This document shows, piece after piece, positions 43,881 to 56,000 of a DNA stretch of 64,000 nucleotides. The notes below the pieces were generated by a model, which worked only from the letters and a program-made list of their open reading frames with translations, ran no database searches and was not told where the DNA came from. A program made the position numbers and the translations under genes. The stretch lies in the NCBI GenBank assembly GCA_002786025.1, contig NHNW01000047.1, positions 1 to 64,000 on the forward strand. Reading direction: 5' to 3'. Positions within the stretch are counted from its first letter, which is position 1. Each line of letters opens with the position of its first letter. Source of the DNA: Zasmidium citrigriseum. Taxonomy: Eukaryota; Ascomycota; Dothideomycetes; Mycosphaerellales; Mycosphaerellaceae.

Positions 43881-44630
43881 TCATGCTGCTATTGGTTCTG
43901 AGCGTTCCCGAGCCTCGTTCTGCCTTCTCCGTTGTTGCACTCCTTGTTTAGGTGCTTCGTTCGGAGCATCGGGCAATTCTCCTGCTGTCACTTTTGGAGC
44001 ATCTGGCATGACCGCAATGCCTTTAGCTTGCTGTGCTTCTTGCTCCATGGCTTCGAGTTCCCGATCCACCTCATCCTCATCATCGTTCGACATCTTGCCG
44101 CTAAGCATGTCATTTATTTCCTGTCCGTTGGTCAGTACGCGCGCCGACTGCTGTATCACGATTATTCCAACCTTCTGGTATGCCTGCGCCTCCTCACTCT
44201 CACTGAGGATCATCTCAACTTTGTCCAAGCCACCCATTTCCTTGTGTATCTCTTTCAGAACCGCCGTTCCTTGCTGTAATCCAAACATCACATCTTTCTG
44301 TACCAACGCAAATTCGACATCGCTGGTGAGGGCCTGCAATTGTGCCAACTGCTGGTCTGTTTTGGCTAGCAGCGACTCTTGATACTTCTTCCTCCGGAGG
44401 GCCAAGAGGGCTTTGTCTTTACTGCCATTGCGCAGACACTCTCTCGCAATCTCAGTCTCCCGGCTCGTGATAGTCGTTATACGCTTCTGGTATTGCTGGA
44501 GCTTATCGCGTTGGATCTTCAGGTCGAGGATGGCTCTGTTCAGGCGTCAGCAACAACCCTCACTCGGGCACCGCCATGCCCACCTGTCCTGTGCAGAAAT
44601 CTTCTTCCCGGAACTGTTTGAGTTGCCCAT
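43881..44630 (-). CDS. VPS20: ESCRT-III subunit Vps20 (CHMP6-like)
   Basis: Two exons, 44630-44584 and 44535-43881, with a 48-base intron, giving 233 residues. The first exon encodes 'MGNSNSSGKKISAQDRA', whose Gly2 is a likely myristoylation site, a hallmark of Vps20. The Snf7 helical core follows ('ILDLKIQRDKLQQYQKRI', 'LALRRKKYQESLLAKTDQQL') and then an acidic C-terminal part ('EVDRELEAMEQEAQQ') that should carry the MIM motif. Vps20 nucleates Snf7 filaments on endosomes for multivesicular-body sorting. It is divergent from RIX7 over 401 bases. Confidence 0.9.
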
Positions 44631-45031
44631 CGCAGATCAAGTGTCGGCCACGAAGGCCTTGTCGAGGGAAGAGAAGGAATGTCCCTCCTGATTGCCGGCA
44701 TCTTGGCCCGCACATGCATGCACGTCATGCGAGTCGAGCGGCCCGAACTCCGGCCACGTGGGACAGCCGCCGCCGAGCCATTTTCTGTCGCTCACTGGGA
44801 CTTGAATTTCCCCAGCATCATGGAAGTAGCTCGGATTTCTCGTATGCTGCTTTGATAGCATGGTCACGAAGACCTTTCTCGGTATCCAGATACCTTGACA
44901 GCGTGGTAAGTGCAATCGACCAGGGTGACATCCGTGCGCAACTTTAAATTTCTAGCGCACTTCTTCCTGTCGATTTTCTGGGGTTTGCGCTCGCGAAAAC
45001 TAACCTCACGTCGCGAAAAGACATCGTCGAA
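44631..45031. promoter_or_regulatory. Shared divergent promoter, VPS20 / RIX7
   Basis: 401 bases between head-to-head starts; no distinct site recognised. Confidence 0.5.
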
Positions 45032-47170
45032 ATGCGCTTGCAAGGCGCCCTAGACAACGAAGTTCACGTCGCTGTGCAGAAGTTCATCGATCAGGGCGTT
45101 GCTGCGGACTCTAACGACCTCTATAGCGCTCTACAGCGCTCAAATTCATCGCTAAAGCGCCGCCCGAAGAAAGTTCTCCTCGCCAGCATCGAGCGAGTGC
45201 TGGATTTCATCGGAGTTGAAAGTTCACACGACGACGATCCCGAAGCCTCCCTGGATCTTCGACAGCCGGAAGACGACTCGATAGCGCAGATGATGAACAA
45301 GTCGTTGAGATCGAACCTGGCTCCTCCACCATCAACTTCCAATATGGATGTTGATGACGGCGCGCTTAAGAAGCGCAAGGCCAATGGAGAATCTCTACCT
45401 AAACGACAGAAGCGCGTGGAGGAGAAAACTTCAATCGCACCACCTACTGGACTTTCGCTAGCCGATGTTGCTGGTCTAGGAGACGCCATAGAGCAATTCG
45501 AGGAACTTGTGGTCACCCCGATGATGCACCCGGACATGTATCGCGAAATGTCTGCTCCTTTTCCAAAGGGTGTTCTCTTACAAGGTCCTCCGGGTTGCGG
45601 CAAAACGATGTTGACCCGCGCCCTCGCTGCAGAAGGCGGCTGGCCTTTCATCGAAATCCTAGGACCCTCAATTGTATCCGGCATGAGCGGCGAGTCCGAA
45701 AAGGGCATTCGAGACAAGTTCGAGGAAGCGAAGAGGAACGCCCCGTGTCTCATCTTCATTGACGAGATTGATGCAATCGCTCCAAAGAGGGAATCTAGTC
45801 AGAGCCAGATGGAGAAGAGAATTGTCGCACAGCTTCTCGTAAGCATGGATGATCTTTCGGAGGCGGAGGCACCCGTCATTGTTATAGCGGCAACGAACCG
45901 ACCTGACAGCATTGATCCAGCCCTGCGCAGAGGAGGACGATTCGGCACGGAGATCAACATTGGGGTTCCAAACGAGCAGATGAGGCGTCAAATCTTGCAA
46001 GCACAAACTCGAAAAATGCCAGTCAGTTCCGACGTGGACTTCGGCAGGCTTGCAAAGCTGACAGCCGGATTTGTTGGAGCGGATCTACAGGATTTGGTTG
46101 GCAAAGCTGTTGCCCATCGAATGAAACTGTTCACGAAGGCTATGAAGAACGAAGCAGTGCAACTTGATTTGTTGCCCCAAACGCCGGGTGATACCACCGA
46201 TCCAAAAGTGACATCTCTACTGAGATACATGGCTCGCTCCCGGCAGGCGGATCTTCCGAAACCGCAGGGCTTCGAGAGAAACGCAATACAATCGGAAGAC
46301 TTCCTCGCTGTCATACCGGACATTGTGCCTTCGAGCAAGCGCGAAGGCTTCACTACGATACCCGACGTATCTTGGAAAGACATTGGTGCCCTGGAGCCTG
46401 TACGAAAGGAGCTGCAGAGAGCAGTCGTCGAACCTATCGAGCACCCCGAAGTCTACGAAGCGAATGGCGTCACGACACCTTCTGGCGTCCTGCTCTGGGG
46501 CCCTCCCGGCTGTGGAAAGACGCTGCTCGCGAAGGCAGTCGCCGCAGAAAGCAAAGCCAACTTTATCTCCGTCAAGGGGCCAGAGCTGCTCAACAAATTC
46601 GTGGGCGAGTCAGAAGCCGCCGTCCGCAAAGTCTTCCAACGAGCTAGAGCCAGCGTGCCATGTGTCATCTTCTTCGATGAGCTCGATGCCCTGGTGCCGA
46701 AGCGAGACGGAGCTGGATCAGAAGCGAGTGCTCGAGTCGTCAACACTCTGCTTACTGAACTCGACGGCATGAGCGTGAGAGCCGGTATCTATGTCATTGC
46801 AGCCACGAACAGACCGGACATGATTGACGAGGCCATGCTACGGCCAGGTCGACTCGGCCTCCCACTCTTTGTGGACCTTCCAGGAGCAGACGAGCGGGTC
46901 GACATCCTGAGAGCCCTAACGAGAAGCAAACCGTTTGCCTTTACAGATGAAATGGCCGCCATCGTCCATTCAGAGAAGTGCAAGGGCTATAGTGGTGCTG
47001 ATCTGGGAGACTTGCTACGTGAGGCGATCATGACTGCAATCGAGCAGAAGACGACGGTGAACTCAGAGCACTTCGCATATGCCGCTAGGCGTATTGGACA
47101 CGGCTCGGTGAAGGATATCAAGAGCTATTACGCACTAAAGGCGCGGTTTGGACGGGTGGATGGCTCTTGA
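45032..47170 (+). CDS. RIX7: Ribosome-biogenesis AAA ATPase Rix7 (NVL-like)
   Basis: A single exon of 712 residues. The N-terminal domain (about 1-130) includes a basic Lys/Arg nuclear-localisation-like stretch. Two AAA modules follow. Module 1 has Walker A GPPGCGKT (185-192) and Walker B 'LIFIDEIDAIAPKR'. Module 2 has Walker A GPPGCGKT (490-497), 'VIFFDELDALVPKRDG' and the sensor 'YVIAATNRPDMIDEAMLRPGRLG'. The order and linker match Rix7/NVL rather than Cdc48. Rix7 strips assembly factors such as Nsa1 from pre-60S particles in the nucleolus. It converges on HSP78 with 212 bases between stops. Confidence 0.93.
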   Translation: MRLQGALDNEVHVAVQKFIDQGVAADSNDLYSALQRSNSSLKRRPKKVLLASIERVLDFIGVESSHDDDPEASLDLRQPEDDSIAQMMNKSLRSNLAPPPSTSNMDVDDGALKKRKANGESLPKRQKRVEEKTSIAPPTGLSLADVAGLGDAIEQFEELVVTPMMHPDMYREMSAPFPKGVLLQGPPGCGKTMLTRALAAEGGWPFIEILGPSIVSGMSGESEKGIRDKFEEAKRNAPCLIFIDEIDAIAPKRESSQSQMEKRIVAQLLVSMDDLSEAEAPVIVIAATNRPDSIDPALRRGGRFGTEINIGVPNEQMRRQILQAQTRKMPVSSDVDFGRLAKLTAGFVGADLQDLVGKAVAHRMKLFTKAMKNEAVQLDLLPQTPGDTTDPKVTSLLRYMARSRQADLPKPQGFERNAIQSEDFLAVIPDIVPSSKREGFTTIPDVSWKDIGALEPVRKELQRAVVEPIEHPEVYEANGVTTPSGVLLWGPPGCGKTLLAKAVAAESKANFISVKGPELLNKFVGESEAAVRKVFQRARASVPCVIFFDELDALVPKRDGAGSEASARVVNTLLTELDGMSVRAGIYVIAATNRPDMIDEAMLRPGRLGLPLFVDLPGADERVDILRALTRSKPFAFTDEMAAIVHSEKCKGYSGADLGDLLREAIMTAIEQKTTVNSEHFAYAARRIGHGSVKDIKSYYALKARFGRVDGS

Positions 47171-47382
47171 GGATCTCCACGATCTCCCCAATCCCTGAAG
47201 TAGGGGGCGAGGCATCAAGTAGCGAAGCAGTGGCATGGAACATACTCTTCGTTCGGGGATAGGTCTTGGGATAATGGTTGGTATTGAGTGTAGTGTACAG
47301 GACCTCCTATGCTACATTCCTTCAAATGCTACAATTCGCTATGCCATGTCATGATATCGTCAACATCGGTATTACCGTCCTT

Positions 47383-49734
47383 CTATGGAGCCACAACATC
47401 CAAGTGCTCGCCACCTTCTTTAATCACCACCTTCGCAGTATCCCCACTCTTGATTGAGCCCCTGATAATCTTATCAGCCAGACTGTTGCCCACCTCCTTC
47501 GAGATGAGGCGATTCAGTGGCCGAGCGCCGTAACGAGGGTCGTAGCCCTTGTCGCAGAGCCATGTCTTGACTTCATCGCTAACTTCGAGATGGATTCGTC
47601 GGTCATCAAGTCTGCCTTGGAGCTCGCGTAGTCGAATGTCGACAATGTCCCTCAAAGCTTCCTTGGATAGCCTCTTGAAGACAATGAACTCGTCAATCCT
47701 GTTCAGGAACTCTGGTGGGTAGGACATTTGCACGACGTCCATGACTTGCTTCTTGACGTCTTTGGAAATTTCGGAGCCGGCGCTTTCATCTGCGACGAGA
47801 GCTTCGGCACCCAGATTCGAGGTGAGGACGATGATGGTGTTGCGGAAGTCGACTTTGTGGCCCTGGCTGTCTGTCAGAAAGCCTTCGTCTAGCACCTGCA
47901 GTAGCAGGGTGCTAATATCTCGGTGTGCCTTTTCGAATTCGTCGAAGAGTAAGACGGCGTAGGGTTTCCGTCGAACGGCCTCAGTGAGCTGGCCTGCATC
48001 GTCGTAACCAACATATCCGGCTGGACTGCCGATGAGTCGAGAAACGGTGTGCTTCTCCTGGAATTCGGACATGTCAAATCTAATTACTGCCGACTCAGTG
48101 CTGAAAAGGAAGTTTGCCATCTTCTTGCAGAGCTCGGTCTTGCCGACTCCCGTGGGTCCCAGGAACATAAATGAAGCCAGGGGTCGGTTCTCGCCGCTCA
48201 AGCCTGCCCTTTGCATGCGGACTGCATTGGCAACGGCAGTGAGTGCTTCATCTTGGCCACGAACGGATTGTCGTAGGGTGTGTTCCATGCGGACAAGCTT
48301 TTCAATCTCTCCGGACATGAGCTTTGTGACAGGGATGCCAGTGGCCTTGGCAACGACGGAGGCGATGTCATCTGCAGTGACCGAGTCGTGGATGAGAGTC
48401 TCTTTCGGTGCCGATGCCGTGGATTCGCCGCCTTCTTCTTGCGGCAGCTTCTTCTGCAATTCTGGTATACGAGCATAGCGAAGTTCAGAGGCCTTCGCGA
48501 AGTCTCCTTCACGCTGTGCTCTGTCCAATTCGATCCTCGCCCTCTCGAGTTCTTCTTTCGCACGCTTGATCTCTTCGATCTCGGCGCGTTCTCTCTCCCA
48601 TTTCTCAGTCAGTGCGCCCACCTCATCTTGCTTCAAAGTCAACGTCTTCTCAAGCTGTTCCCTGCGTTCCTTGCTGGCGATGTCGTTCTCTTTTCGTAAT
48701 GACTCTAGCTCGATTTGGATGGTCATAATCTGTCTGTCGAGCTCTTGGATCGCGTCGGGCTTGCTTTCTTGCTGAAGACGCAATGCACTTGCGGCTTCGT
48801 CGACAAGATCGATAGCCTTGTCCGGCAAGAAACGGTCCGTGATGTATCGATTACTGTACGTCGCGGCGGCAACAAGAGCTCCGTCTGTAATACGAACACC
48901 ATGGTGCACTTCATATCGATCTTTGATGCCCCGAAGAATTGAGATTGTATCTTGTACAGAAGGCTCGCCAACCAAGATTGGTTGAAACCGTCGCGCCAGC
49001 GCAACATCCTTCTCGATTTGTCGATATTCATTCAACGTCGTTGCTCCGCAGCACTGTAGCTCGCCACGGGATAACGCTGGCTTGAGAAGGTTGCTCGCGT
49101 CTATGCTGCCCTCCGCTTTTCCCAAGCCAAGGAGTGTATGCAGCTCGTCGATGAACAGTATGACACCTCCCTTGGCATCTTCGACTTCCTTCAAGATACT
49201 CTTCAATCTTTCCTCAAAGTCTCCTCTGAACTTTGCGCCAGCGATCAAGCTCCCCAGATCCAAAGCGATTACTCTCTTTTCTTTGATGCTTTCAGGTACA
49301 TCTCCCTTGACGATTCGCTGGGCGAGACCCTCAAGAATGGCCGTTTTGCCGGTACCGGCTGATCCAATCAACACAGGATTGTTCTTCGTCCGTCTTGACA
49401 AGATCTGGATTGTTCGATGTATCTCTCCATCACGACCAATGACTGGATCAAGCTTTCCATCTTTTGCCTTCGCCGTAAGATCAATTCCGAATTGTTCGAG
49501 TGCTGGCTTTTCCGGTTCGCCTCCTCCCATGTTCATTCGATGAGTGCCACCGGGTGGGCGAGGAGGCCCATTCGCGTATGTTCGACATTGGATCGATGCT
49601 ACCGGTAGTAGTCGTGGAAGAGATTGAGATGCTGTGCGTTCGATCTGGAGGGCTGCTCGAAGTGCTGGTCTCGATAATGGGTATCGTACAGAGGCAATGC
49701 GCCTCGCAGCCGTTCGTCCCGAAGACGAAAGCAT
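47383..49734 (-). CDS. HSP78: Mitochondrial ClpB-type disaggregase Hsp78
   Basis: A single exon of 783 residues. The N-terminal about 55 residues are Arg/Ser/Ala/Leu-rich without acidic residues, a mitochondrial presequence. The Clp N-domain is absent, as in Hsp78. Two ATPase modules follow: NBD1 with Walker A GSAGTGKT (124-131) and '[14 protein letters not shown]', and NBD2 with '[12 protein letters not shown]' and '[13 protein letters not shown]'. They are separated by a long coiled-coil middle domain. The C-terminus has the Clp D2 small domain ('[15 protein letters not shown]'). It resolves protein aggregates in the mitochondrial matrix together with mtHsp70. No clear heat-shock element was found upstream. 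Confidence 0.95.
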   Translation of the reverse strand: MLSSSGRTAARRIASVRYPLSRPALRAALQIERTASQSLPRLLPVASIQCRTYANGPPRPPGGTHRMNMGGGEPEKPALEQFGIDLTAKAKDGKLDPVIGRDGEIHRTIQILSRRTKNNPVLIGSAGTGKTAILEGLAQRIVKGDVPESIKEKRVIALDLGSLIAGAKFRGDFEERLKSILKEVEDAKGGVILFIDELHTLLGLGKAEGSIDASNLLKPALSRGELQCCGATTLNEYRQIEKDVALARRFQPILVGEPSVQDTISILRGIKDRYEVHHGVRITDGALVAAATYSNRYITDRFLPDKAIDLVDEAASALRLQQESKPDAIQELDRQIMTIQIELESLRKENDIASKERREQLEKTLTLKQDEVGALTEKWERERAEIEEIKRAKEELERARIELDRAQREGDFAKASELRYARIPELQKKLPQEEGGESTASAPKETLIHDSVTADDIASVVAKATGIPVTKLMSGEIEKLVRMEHTLRQSVRGQDEALTAVANAVRMQRAGLSGENRPLASFMFLGPTGVGKTELCKKMANFLFSTESAVIRFDMSEFQEKHTVSRLIGSPAGYVGYDDAGQLTEAVRRKPYAVLLFDEFEKAHRDISTLLLQVLDEGFLTDSQGHKVDFRNTIIVLTSNLGAEALVADESAGSEISKDVKKQVMDVVQMSYPPEFLNRIDEFIVFKRLSKEALRDIVDIRLRELQGRLDDRRIHLEVSDEVKTWLCDKGYDPRYGARPLNRLISKEVGNSLADKIIRGSIKSGDTAKVVIKEGGEHLDVVAP

Positions 49735-50390
49735 TTTGAAATTGAATGAGCGTGTGTGTAGACTTACGAGATACAGAATCTCAATGCAAAGTTTGAATAG
49801 TTACAGGAAAGAGAGAGCGTTGATATGTGCCATCGAATCGTCGACGTCGAAGAAGCACCGAGAGGCTTCGAGAGCTTCACACGATCGTCAGGCTAGCGGC
49901 AGCGGCAGAGGCGCGGGACGAGCCATAGCGCCGAGCTGGATATGGATATCGAACTCTACCCTCCTTCTTCCGCTCAAACTGGAAGATCAGCTCTCTCCGC
50001 AAGAGCACGCGAATTCAAGCTATTAGAGGGCTCGTTGTGGTCTTAGCCCTTCTCGAGAAAGTTAGGGATTGCTTAAGGCATCTTCCACTTTGACCGGAAC
50101 ACCGAGGGTAATGCATCGCGTTGTCCTTGCTTGAAGACCATCACCAAAGACGCATTCTTATGAATTCGTACGTTGTTCAGCGCTTTCATCCGCCTGAGAG
50201 ACAATTACACGAGCACTCAGTGCGACTCGAGCCCATCCAATAGCGACGACCCGAACTTACGTAGTGTCTCAGCCAGGATTCCTTCAGCTCTTGGCCTGTC
50301 CCTTTCCTCTCAAACACAACTTCCCCTCCTCCATTCTCCTTTGACATTCCGTCTTTCTGATAATTGCCAGAACTTGCAACACTTGCCACC
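49735..50390. other. Divergent promoter region, HSP78 / 2EXR gene
   Basis: About 655 bases between head-to-head starts. GAA/TTC triplets occur in clusters around 49840-49880, but none is a clean nTTCnnGAAn array. No gene seen. Confidence 0.45.
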
Positions 50391-51185
50391 ATGGTAACTA
50401 CCAGACGAGGACAGTACTCAGCCGAGGGTGCGAAGCTGCCTGCCAACAACCAGGACGAAAGAGATGACAAGCCGCTCAAGACAGCGAGCAAAGTCGAAAC
50501 ATCTTCAATATTGTCCGGCCTGCTCGGTTTATCAGCGGAGCTTCGTCTACAGATTTACGCCCACCTAGTGGTATCTGAGCGACCTTTTCTGATTGGGAGA
50601 TGTCAGGACAGTCCAAAACGGGAGAACACACGCAGTCCCCGGGACTTCTATCCTGGGAAGCACGACGTGGAGCGAGACGATCGAACCAGCCGTCCAATAC
50701 AGCCACCGATTACCAGAGTCTGTCGCCTACTACGGAAAGAGTCACTCCCCTTGTTCTACAGTGAGAATCGCTTCTGGCTGATCCATAACGAGATCAGGCG
50801 GCATGAAGGAGATACGCAAAGGAATTTCGACTCCTGGCTGGCACAGACTCCAAGCGACATGTTCGACGTTATGCAACATGTATCTCTGTGCGGGTATACA
50901 CATTGGCCGACCCGGATTATGATTACGATAGATCTCAAAACCAGGCAGTTGACGGGAATACGAGAGTACTCAACGTATGGAGACGAATTGGAAGTTTATC
51001 GGCCTGTCACTGATAGTGTCAAGAGCGCACTTCAAGAGACGACTGCAGAGAACGGCTTGACCGCCCTGAGAGCTGTTTTACGCCAGCTGGATTGGATTTA
51101 CGATCTGGACGAAATGCACGTGTCTGCACCTCCAGGACTGAGCAGACTGCGAAAACCTCAATCTGGACCAGAGTACGACTTCTAG
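50391..51185 (+). CDS. 2EXR-type protein of unknown function
   Basis: A single exon of 264 residues from the ATG at 50391 in a strong CACCATGG context. After a disordered, charged opening, the block 'LLGLSAELRLQIYAHLVV' (about residues 45-62) and 'ITRVCRLLRKESLPLFYSENRFWL' show the L-P-x-E-L-R-x-x-I-Y pattern of the fungal 2EXR/F-box-like family. Such proteins are numerous in filamentous ascomycetes and mostly uncharacterised. No catalytic motif is seen. Confidence 0.8.
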   Translation: MVTTRRGQYSAEGAKLPANNQDERDDKPLKTASKVETSSILSGLLGLSAELRLQIYAHLVVSERPFLIGRCQDSPKRENTRSPRDFYPGKHDVERDDRTSRPIQPPITRVCRLLRKESLPLFYSENRFWLIHNEIRRHEGDTQRNFDSWLAQTPSDMFDVMQHVSLCGYTHWPTRIMITIDLKTRQLTGIREYSTYGDELEVYRPVTDSVKSALQETTAENGLTALRAVLRQLDWIYDLDEMHVSAPPGLSRLRKPQSGPEYDF

Positions 51186-51224
51186 AGCATCCCCACCACA
51201 ACCATTAAATGCACATGGTTCTCT

Positions 51225-52385
51225 TCAATCAATCTGCTGTCCAATTCTCCTTCCTCTCTCGCTGGCCTCTTCATACCAGAGGCGCCAATCTGCACCGTAT
51301 CTGCCATCAGCTAACGGGTCAAATTCGAATAGTGCCTGTCCAAGATAAGGCTTATCCTGCGGATACTGGAAAATGCCGTTTTCATCCGGATCTTGCGGCT
51401 TTTCATAAGGCCGCACAACCACGCCAACACCAGGGATGAGCTGTCGAATTGTTGCAACCCTATCATCTCTTCAGAACACGTGAATGGAGTAAGTGGGTAC
51501 TGGCAACTCACAGTGTGTTGATTTGATTGGCGAACATCGGCGTTCTCGTGGCTCCTTGCTCTTGCCAGGCTCGCGGCGTGGAAATGAATGCCCACGTACT
51601 GTCTCTCTCAGTATTATACAGGTTCACGTCCAAGGCTGGGCCATAAGCTTGATACAAAGGCGTCTGGCCACGGATCATGTTGATAACGTTGCCTTGAAAA
51701 TCTGGAGGAGGGCCACCGCGCTGGTCTTGGTCGAAGGCGATGGTCTCCCAGAAGTGGCACTGGTACACAAGACATTGTCAGCACGCACTCGGAACAAGTG
51801 ATTCAACAGACGCTGGGAACTTTCGTACCATATATACAGCTCTTGCAGAGACCACAGTCAGGACAGTACACCCAGTAAGCTCAGTATTCTTGGTACCAAC
51901 ATAGGTCGTTCGATCCGTCGGCAGAGTGGCAAAGGAATGCTGAGTGCAGTAGCTAAGGGAGTTTCCATTCCCTTCACAAAGCCCTTCCACGGCTGCGTTC
52001 TCTACATTGTGACGGGTGAGATAGCGTCCAAGGTTCGCGTCTCTTGCATCAGTGTCTGAGAGTGTTCTGGAGATGAGGAAACCTTGGCCGTTGAACTCGA
52101 GGCTGCTCTGGTTGAACTCTTCACCGAGGTACTCAAGGCTACGTTTCAACGGTAGCGTGCACGCAGCGCCGCCGCATCTGTCCGGAGCACATTGAGGTTG
52201 ACAGGGAGAGTCACGGTCTTGTCTGGAAAGTAAATCTGGGCTGAACGCGAGTTAGCTTCGTAACTTTTTGGGTTTTAATCGATGAGCCGTTGGCCAGACC
52301 TTCGTGGGAAGACTCTTCCACTGACGAACGAAAAAGCACCAAAGATAAACAAGAGTATGAGACGAATCGATTGAACAGCCCGCAT
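51225..52385 (-). CDS. Secreted protein of unknown function next to the chitinase gene
   Basis: Four exons by phase: 52385-52300, 52222-51829, 51759-51512 and 51459-51225, giving 320 residues. Exon 1 encodes a signal peptide ('SIRLILLFIFGAFSFVSG'). The mature N-terminus is Cys-rich ('CQPQCAPDRCGGAAC'), then a globular part with 'EGNGNSLSYCTQHSFATL', 'PPPDFQGNVINMIRGQTPLY', 'GALFEFDP'-like sequence and a Trp/Tyr-rich end. The first intron has an unusual GTCTGG donor, so exon 1 is the least certain part. It is divergent from the chitinase gene over 630 bases, so the two may be co-expressed. I do not recognise the family. Confidence 0.7.
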
Positions 52386-53015
52386 CTTTCCAGAGCCTTT
52401 GCGTTCGTCGACCTGAGCCAGGAGAAGCAAGTCAGAGTCGAATACCGTCAACGACTCCTGCTTTGCAAGACCCGCAAGCCAACACTCTCTTCAGCTACTA
52501 GGTCCTTACCCAAGATCAGCTAACGATCTACATTCTCGCTTCCTCTATCATGCCCTCTGTGACACCAAATCCTACGCCGGTGGAGGCTGTCACAGGCATG
52601 TGCCAAGCCTGGTGATAAGCTGAAGAAGGCTGGGTGGTGCATGTGAGCCCCTAGCCAGTCAAGTCAGTAAGCAGAGCGCTGAACGCTCTGCCTGGTGATC
52701 AAAATGTAAGACTCCTCGGCACTTGCGGCTGTCGTGTGTTTCATATATCGACGATTTGTCCAGATGTACCTTGCATACAGGTGGATCAGCTGGACTGCTT
52801 GCTGAAAAGAAGAGATTAAGTACCCATACCGAAAAGCCTTGGTATCACTTGGCATGTAATTCAGCCTCACGTAGACGTAGCGAGGAGACGAGGTCGAGAT
52901 TCTGTGATACGAAAGAGCTTTTGTGGGGTTTCGAGAAAAGGGGAATGCTGCTCCCAAGAAGCGTGCGCTCACAAGAAGCTCTGCGCCCTGCAACGCTTGA
53001 AGCTTGTTGGCCGCC
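52386..53015. other. Divergent promoter region, secreted protein / chitinase
   Basis: 630 bases between head-to-head starts of two secreted-protein genes. No gene is supported inside it; weak open frames lack coding character. Confidence 0.5.
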
Positions 53016-56000
53016 ATGGCTCCTCTACAACAACTTCAGCACTTGATTATCTTGCTTAGCGTTTTTGTATCCTCTCATGGATCACTGGCCAGTGATGGAA
53101 AGTGGTCGTGGCTCTGGCCGCGAGCAGACTGCAGATACACTCGAGTGCGAGCCGGAGAAGGGTGTTTCGCTGTGGCAGACCGCTGTGGCATTTCTCAAGC
53201 AAACCTCGAGAAATTCAACGGAGGCGGCAATTTTTGTCAAACGCTGGTAGTCGACCAATACGTTTGTTGCTCCGCCGGCACTCTGCCAGACTTCACGCCT
53301 CAGCCAAACCCCGACGGATCCTGTCGTACCTACACCGTGAAGGAGGGAGACAGCTGCTCAGCGATTGCAGAAGCCAACCAGATGGAATCGGACCAGCTAC
53401 GAGACCGCAACTTGAAGACCTGGGGGTTTGCTGGATGCTCGTTCATCTATCCTGGCCAGAAGATTTGTTTGAGTACTGGCTCTGCGCCCATGCCGGCATC
53501 GATTCCGAACGCCATCTGTGGGCCACAGGTCAACGATACTGCAAAGCCGGCTGATATGTCCAAGCTGGCGGGACTGAATCCATGTCCATTGAAAGCATGT
53601 TGCAACAAATGGGGCCAATGCGGCATTACGTCCGAGTTCTGCACCAAGAGCGAGTCCGAGACTGGAGCGCCTGGAACGTCCAAGAATGGCACGAATGGGT
53701 GCATATCCAACTGTGGGACAGATATAGTCAATAAGGGAACGCCGCCAGCGTCGTTCATGCGTCTTGGATACTATGAGTCGTTCAGCATCAATCGTCCATG
53801 TCTTGCCATGCGGCCGTCGCAAATTCCCACGGGATACTACACTCATCTGGTCAGTGATCATTTGGCGTCTTGTAGGTACTTGCTGACAGCACACAGCATT
53901 ACGCCTTTGGCGACATTTCTCCAGAGTTTGATGTTGACATGTCTGCCACTCAAGACCTATTCACAGAGTTCAGAGCTCTGCGTGGCGTGAAGAGAATCAT
54001 GTCATTCGGAGGCTGGGCCTTCTCGACAGAGCCGGGAACGGCGCCCATCTTCCGCGAGGGTGTCACCGATGCACAGCGCCAGACTTTCGCGACTAACGTT
54101 GCTTCGGTGAGTATGTGCCATATTCTCGATCCGCGAATGCGCTGATCGATGTCTCCAAACAAGTTCGTAGTCGACAATAACCTCGACGGAGTTGACTTCG
54201 ACTGGGAATATCCTGGAGCGCCAGATATTCCAGGTATACCTCCTGGCGGCAAAAAGTACAGTCTACTCGGGCCCCTGTTCTGCTCCTCAGTCGTGACCTG
54301 ACGATTTCTTCCAGTGACGGGGCGAATTACCTGGCCTTTCTCAAGCTTGTCCGAGCCGCGCTGCCGGCAGGAAAGACAGTCTCAATTGCAGCTCCTGCGT
54401 CGTACTGGTACCTCAGGGGGTTTCCGATCGCTGAGATGGCTCCGATCCTTGACTGTGAGCAGTCACCCAATCAGTGTGAGTTCAGCGACCAAGACTGACC
54501 TCTTCACAGATATCGTCTACATGACATACGACATTCATGGCCAGTGGGACTACGGAAACAAGTGGGCGAAGTGAGTACCGCTACAGGTCTTTGGGAGAGA
54601 GGCACCGACATACTGACCCGCTCGAACCAGCCCAGGATGTGAACAAGGCAATTGCCTTCGCTCTCATGTCAACCTGACGGAGACCACTTCGGCGCTGTCA
54701 ATGATTACCAAAGCCGGCGTGCCAACCAACAAGTTGCTGCTAGGTATGGCTCTCTACGGCCGGAGTTTCGAAATGAGCCAAGCAGGGTGCCACACGGAAA
54801 TGTGCGAGTTCACGGGCCCGAACTCAGGTGCTTCGCCAGGGATCTGCACCAACACGCGTGGATACATATCGAATTGGGAGATTCGTCGTATAATCGCTGA
54901 CAGTAGCATCGCCAAGGAAGAGTTCCATTCGGAAGAGGCCGGAGACATCCTAGTATACGACTCCACTCAGTGGGTGGCTTGGATGAAGCCAGACACGTAT
55001 CAGTCGAGAGTCGATCTTGCGCAGAGCTTGAACATGGGTGGACTGTCGGACTGGGCGATCGACCTGGATATCAGCGGCAATGGAGGAGACGGTTCCAGTG
55101 ACGAGGGCTCCGGGGTTGTGTTCATCAGTCCAGACATTTATGAGGAGCCCGATCCGACCGTGTACTGCATCCCGCCATGCACATTCGTGCTGCCCCCCAT
55201 GCAGTTATCTTCGCAGACCAGAATCTCTCAGCCACCATTGACGAGAACTGTGACGGAGGTTTATCCTTCGAAGTCGACGAATAGCGGAGGCGTAACGCAG
55301 ACCGTCTTCCTGACCTTCATCGATACGACAACGATCACTGTCCCTCCAGTTACGCGGACAGATATCGAGCTTTGGAATATCAACTGGACTGATACCAACT
55401 GGCACACGTTTTCTTTGACCAGCAGCGTCGTCTTTCCACCCATCACTACGACGCAAGATCCTGTGACGACGACCATCAACGGCACGACGTTTTCGACGAC
55501 CGGCATCACATATAGCTACAGTGTTGATCCGTGGCCACCGGTGACGACGAAGCCGGATCCGCCGCCGACACAGTTTCCACCAATAATCGTGGTGTCTTCG
55601 GGAAATCCAGGACCAACATGTAGACCCGGACAGAAGTGCGGGCATCTTTGCGAGTCAAATTGTTTCCCTGAGCCCGGTTGCATCGGTCTTTGCGACTGCA
55701 TCGGGTTGGGATGTCCTGGATGTTTGACACTTCCCTGCCAAAACTGCATCGGACAGGGATGTGTCGGCGGCGGAGGAGGCGGTGGTGGCGGTGGTGAAGA
55801 CGAGCCAACCACATGCTCTGAGAAGTCCACCGTTACCGACTGCTCTGTTGCTTGCTCCGTCACCCCGCGAGGCTCCACGCTGTCAACATCCTGCTACACC
55901 ACAACATGTAGCGAGACAACAGTGTGTCAGTCAATCGGCACAACGACAACGTCACGAACGACTGTTGGTTGTTCATCGAAGGTATCGTACCCTCCATGGC

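Noticed and set aside
49735..49900. Heat-shock element upstream of HSP78
   Set aside because: GAA and TTC triplets are present but not in the alternating five-base spacing of an HSE; not enough to call.
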